Shown here: positions 13,813 to 17,126 of the stretch, piece by piece
How the letters are laid out: every line of letters starts with the position of its first letter
Numbering within the stretch: the stretch's first letter is position 1
Origin: Acidimicrobiaceae bacterium
Lineage (GTDB): Bacteria > Actinomycetota > Acidimicrobiia > Acidimicrobiales > Bog-793
Assembly: GCA_025463965.1 (NCBI GenBank)
Contig: JAODBN010000422.1
Location: forward strand, 1 to 17,126
Direction: 5' to 3'
DNA length: 17,126 bases
Translations under genes and position numbers: made by a program
Notes under the pieces: generated by a model
Seen by the model: only the letters and a program-made list of their open reading frames with translations
Told to the model about the DNA's origin: nothing
The model's database searches: none

Positions 13813-13924
13813 CAGTCGCCTGGGAGCGGGAGCCCCCGCCCCGGCCGGCATCACATCACGACGCAGTTCAGAACACGGCGTGCCGGAGCGGCACCGCCCA
13901 GACAAGACGGAGCTGTCTCCACCA

Positions 13925-15112
<1,188 letters not shown>

Positions 15113-15125
15113 CGAGGGGATCGAC

Positions 15126-15452
15126 ATGGCCGACGGCCCGCGCCAGCGGATCCGCATCCGACTCAAGGCGTACGACCACGAGGTGGTCGACCAGTCGACG
15201 AAGAAGATCGTCGAGACGGTGCTTCGCACCCAGGCTCAGGTCCGTGGACCGGTGCCGCTCCCCACGGAGCGTCACCGCTACACCGTGATTCGCTCGCCGC
15301 ACAAGTACAAGGACAGCCGCGAGCACTTCGAGATGCGGATCCACAAGCGGCTCGTGGACATCGTCGAGCACACGCCGAAGACCGTCGACTCCCTCCAGCG
15401 GCTGGATCTGCCGGCCGGGGTCGACATCGAGATCAAGATCCAGTCGGCCTAG
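15126..15452 (+). CDS. rpsJ: 30S ribosomal protein S10 (NusE)
   Basis: S10 (108 residues) is a 30S head protein and, as NusE, a partner of NusB and NusG in antitermination and transcription-translation coupling. RQRIRIRLKAYDHEVVDQS, GPVPLPTERHRYTVIRSPH and REHFEMRIHKRLVDI are diagnostic. The ATG at 15126 has GAGGGGA at 15114-15120 with a 5-base spacer. It follows tuf by only 13 bases, so it is probably cotranscribed with the str operon. Unusually, 270 bases separate it from rplC; in most bacteria rplC follows rpsJ closely. Confidence 0.97.
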   Translation: MADGPRQRIRIRLKAYDHEVVDQSTKKIVETVLRTQAQVRGPVPLPTERHRYTVIRSPHKYKDSREHFEMRIHKRLVDIVEHTPKTVDSLQRLDLPAGVDIEIKIQSA

Positions 15453-15464
15453 CCGCCCTGGGTC

Positions 15465-15488
15465 GGCCCCCCGGGGGCCTGCTACCAT
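15465..15488 (+). promoter_or_regulatory. Candidate extended -10 promoter with dyad, upstream of rplC
   Basis: TGCTACCAT (15480-15488) is an extended -10 (TGn followed by TACCAT, four of six to TATAAT). Directly upstream is the palindrome GGCCCCC-C-GGGGGCC (15465-15479), which begins 12 bases after the rpsJ stop. No good -35 was found, as is common for extended -10 promoters. The dyad may be an operator or a short terminator for rpsJ transcripts. A transcript would begin near 15495, with a leader of about 230 bases before rplC. Confidence 0.4.
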
Positions 15489-15574
15489 GGTCAAGCTTGC
15501 CGAGCGTTCGCGCGGCAAGACGACTGCGACGTCCGAGCGTGCCCCGTTTGCGGGGGACCGCCCGGCACCCACGA

Positions 15575-15674
15575 CGAGCGCTCCGCTCGGGGTCTTCCCG
15601 GCGGAGCGCACGCATGCAGAGGGACGGCCTGTCCGTCCCGCCGGTCCCACTCGGCCACCGCACCTCGGTGGCCG
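15575..15674 (+). ncRNA. Candidate structured leader RNA upstream of rplC
   Basis: Four perfect stems are packed into 100 bases. CGAGCG-CTC-CGCTCG (15575-15589) overlaps and competes with GCGCTCCGC (15578-15586) paired to GCGGAGCGC (15601-15609), the loop of which holds a further CGGG/CCCG stem. Next come GGGACGG/CCGTCCC (15621-15639, 5-base loop) and CGGCCACCG/CGGTGGCCG (15652-15674, 5-base loop). The region contains no convincing gene. By analogy with the E. coli S10 leader, which L4 binds, it may mediate autogenous control by L3 or L4, but here it lies after rpsJ and I do not recognise a named RNA family. Confidence 0.5.
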
Positions 15675-15722
15675 TCGTGCCCGGACAGAAGATCGAGTTC
15701 TACGGAGAGACGAGCGAGCACG

Positions 15723-16367
15723 ATGGCAAACAAGGCGATCGTCGGCGAGAAGATCGGGATGACCCAGATCTTCGACGCGGAGAACCGTGCCGTCCCCGTG
15801 ACGGTCGTCAAGGTGTCCCCGGTGCGCGTCGTGCAGGTGAAGACGCCTGAGCGCGAGGGCTACTCCGCGCTGCAGGTCACCTACGGGGTGCGCAGGGCCA
15901 GCGCGCTGACCAAGCCCGAGGCCGGGCACTTCGGCCGTGCAGGGGTCGACCCCGGCCGCCGCCTGGTGGAGCTCCGCGTGGAGAGCACCGACGGCTACGC
16001 GGTCGGTCAGGAGATCGACGCCGGGGTCCTCACCGCCGGCGAGTTCGTCGACGTGACCGCCATCTCCAAGGGCAAGGGCTTTGCCGGCGGCATGAAGCGA
16101 CACAACTTCAAGGGCCAGGGAGCCTCGCACGGCAACCACAAAAAGCACCGGGCCCCCGGCTCGATCGGTGCCTGTGCCACCCCCGCGCGCGTCTTCAAGG
16201 GAACTCGGATGGCCGGCCACATGGGGGCAGCCCGGGTGACCACCCTCAACCTCGAGGTCGTCGAGGCCGATGCCGAGCGGCAGCTGATCTTGGTCAAGGG
16301 CTCGGTCCCGGGCCCGAACGGCGGCCTCGTGGTCATCCGCGACGCCGTGAAGGGAGGCGGGCGATGA
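15723..16367 (+). CDS. rplC: 50S ribosomal protein L3
   Basis: L3 (214 residues) is an early 50S assembly protein whose long loop reaches toward the peptidyl-transferase centre. The start MANKAIVGEKIGMTQIF is typical, the loop reads GFAGGMKRHNFKGQGASHGN, and HRAPGSIGACATPARVFKG followed by TRMAGHMG is the actinobacterial form. The E. coli segment GQNQTPG, which contains the glutamine methylated by PrmB, is GACATPA here. The ATG at 15723 has no strong ribosome site: GAGCGAG (15712-15718) is 4 bases away and ACGGAGAG (15702-15709) 13 bases away. Initiation may therefore depend on the structured leader. It ends in ATGA, overlapping rplD by four bases. Confidence 0.97.
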   Translation: MANKAIVGEKIGMTQIFDAENRAVPVTVVKVSPVRVVQVKTPEREGYSALQVTYGVRRASALTKPEAGHFGRAGVDPGRRLVELRVESTDGYAVGQEIDAGVLTAGEFVDVTAISKGKGFAGGMKRHNFKGQGASHGNHKKHRAPGSIGACATPARVFKGTRMAGHMGAARVTTLNLEVVEADAERQLILVKGSVPGPNGGLVVIRDAVKGGGR

Positions 16368-17126
16368 GCACCGCGCTGCGGGCGGAGCGCCGCCTTCTCG
16401 ACCCGGTCACCGTCGCCAGGACCTCGGCCACCGGAGAGTCACTCGGCCAAGTCACCCTCGACCCCGAGGTCTTCTCGGTCCCGGTCAACGTGCCGCTCCT
16501 GCACCAGGTGATCACGGCGCAGCTCGCCGCGCGCCGGGCGGGCACCCACTCGACCCGCACCCGGGCCGAGGTGAAGGGCGGTTCCGCCAAGCCCTTCCGC
16601 CAGAAGGGCACCGGCAACGCCCGCCAGGGTTCGATCCGCGCTCCGCACTACAGCGGTGGTGGGGTCGCCTTCGGGCCTAAGCCGCGCGACTACTCGCAGA
16701 AGACCCCGAAGAAGATGGTGCAGGCCGCGCTGCGATGTGCCCTGTCGGACCGGGCCCTCACCGGCGGGGTTCGCCTCATCGACCAGTGGACCTTCGAGGT
16801 GCCGAAGACCAAGGACGCCGTGGCCTCGCTCGAGAGCCTCGAGTGCGAGGGAACGGTCCTCGTGGTGCTCGACCGCAAAGACGAGACGGCGGCTCGCTCC
16901 TTCTCCAACCTCGGCCACGTCATGACCATCCCGGCCGACCAGCTGACTGCGTACGACGTGATGAGCGCCGACGTAGTGGTGTTCACCGACGAGACGCTCC
17001 CGGGCACCGCGACTGCGGCCGAGGGTGCCGCTCCGGCCAAGAAGGCCGCGGCGAAGAAGGCACCGGCGAAGAAGGCCGCGGCCAAGAAGGCGCCGGTCGC
17101 CGAGAGCCCCGCGCTCGACGCAGATT
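16364..17126 (+). CDS. rplD: 50S ribosomal protein L4 with Ala/Lys-rich C-terminal extension (3' end beyond window)
   Basis: L4 binds 23S rRNA domain I and lines the nascent-peptide exit tunnel; in E. coli it also represses the S10 operon. The ATG at 16364 overlaps the rplC stop (ATGA), with GGGAGGCGGG just upstream as ribosome site. The tunnel-loop motif is present: KPFRQKGTGNARQGS near residues 76-90, followed by SGGGVAFGPKPRDYSQKTPKK. The conserved domain ends near residue 212 (ADVVVFTDETL). After it the frame stays open for at least 42 more residues, to residue 254 at the window edge, and consists of a Lys-Lys-Ala-rich repeat. E. coli L4 is about 200 residues, so this is an added tail. 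No stop codon occurs before base 17126. Confidence 0.95.
   Translation, partial: MSTALRAERRLLDPVTVARTSATGESLGQVTLDPEVFSVPVNVPLLHQVITAQLAARRAGTHSTRTRAEVKGGSAKPFRQKGTGNARQGSIRAPHYSGGGVAFGPKPRDYSQKTPKKMVQAALRCALSDRALTGGVRLIDQWTFEVPKTKDAVASLESLECEGTVLVVLDRKDETAARSFSNLGHVMTIPADQLTAYDVMSADVVVFTDETLPGTATAAEGAAPAKKAAAKKAPAKKAAAKKAPVAESPALDAD
17039..17098 (+). repeat. Four 15-base tandem units encoding KKAxx repeats in the L4 tail
   Basis: Codons 226-245 of rplD read KKAAA, KKAPA, KKAAA, KKAPV: four pentapeptides of 15 bases each, with alternating AA and P at the third and fourth positions. The unit resembles the PAKKA repeats in histone H1-like and mycobacterial HupB tails, which bind nucleic acid non-specifically. 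An acidic-leaning stretch (AESPALDAD) follows. The repeat may vary in copy number between strains. Confidence 0.85.

Noticed and set aside
13880..13924. Upstream in-frame GTG start for tuf adding 15 residues
   Set aside because: The added MPERHRPDKTELSPP is not part of EF-Tu; the ATG at 13925 gives the conserved MAKQKFERNKPH start.
15487..15762. 91-codon open frame (MVKLAERSRGK...) in the rpsJ-rplC gap
   Set aside because: Its ATG overlaps the -10 candidate, it has no ribosome site, it runs into rplC in another frame, and its Arg/Pro/Ala-rich product looks like random high-GC translation.

Overview
This is a high-GC chromosomal segment from an actinobacterium, read entirely on the + strand. 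RpoB, RpoC, S12, L3 and the other core proteins have actinobacterial forms, such as the long coiled-coil insert in the RpoC N-terminal region and the L3 motif CATPARVFKGTRMAG. Differences from mycobacterial and streptomycete proteins suggest a deep-branching lineage, possibly Acidimicrobiia. That placement is an inference from remembered family sequences, not a search.

Layout: (1) 1-7398 holds rpoB (5' end missing) and rpoC, directly abutting. (2) 7399-7570 is a gap with a strong hairpin, probably the rpoBC terminator, and a perfect 22-bp palindrome. (3) 7571-10447 is a three-gene ABC importer cassette (ATPase, permease, lipoprotein binding protein) of the nitrate/sulfonate/NMT1-THI5 type, inserted where rpoC and rpsL are usually neighbours. 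(4) 10448-10627 carries a hairpin and candidate promoters for the next operon. (5) 10628-15112 is the str operon rpsL-rpsG-fusA-tuf. (6) 15126-17126 is the start of the S10 operon, rpsJ-rplC-rplD, with rplD running off the right edge.

The core genes make the catalytic subunits of RNA polymerase, ribosomal proteins S12, S7, S10, L3 and L4, and the elongation factors EF-G and EF-Tu. This is the growth-rate-controlled transcription and translation block. The ABC cassette is the accessory part; its substrate cannot be read from sequence, though the binding protein resembles the THI5-like group associated with thiamine-pyrimidine precursors.

The most interesting non-coding sequence lies in the spacers. 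A 270-bp gap between rpsJ and rplC holds an extended -10 promoter candidate followed by a series of perfect stem-loops, two of them mutually exclusive, which looks like a ribosomal-protein leader in an unusual place. The 204-bp rpsG-fusA gap holds a branched hairpin cluster, while rpsL and rpsG have no gap at all. L4 carries an Ala/Lys pentapeptide-repeat tail. No tRNA, rRNA, CRISPR array, transposase or phage gene was seen. I found no clear new multi-gene system; the candidates for novelty are the regulatory leaders and the embedded transporter.
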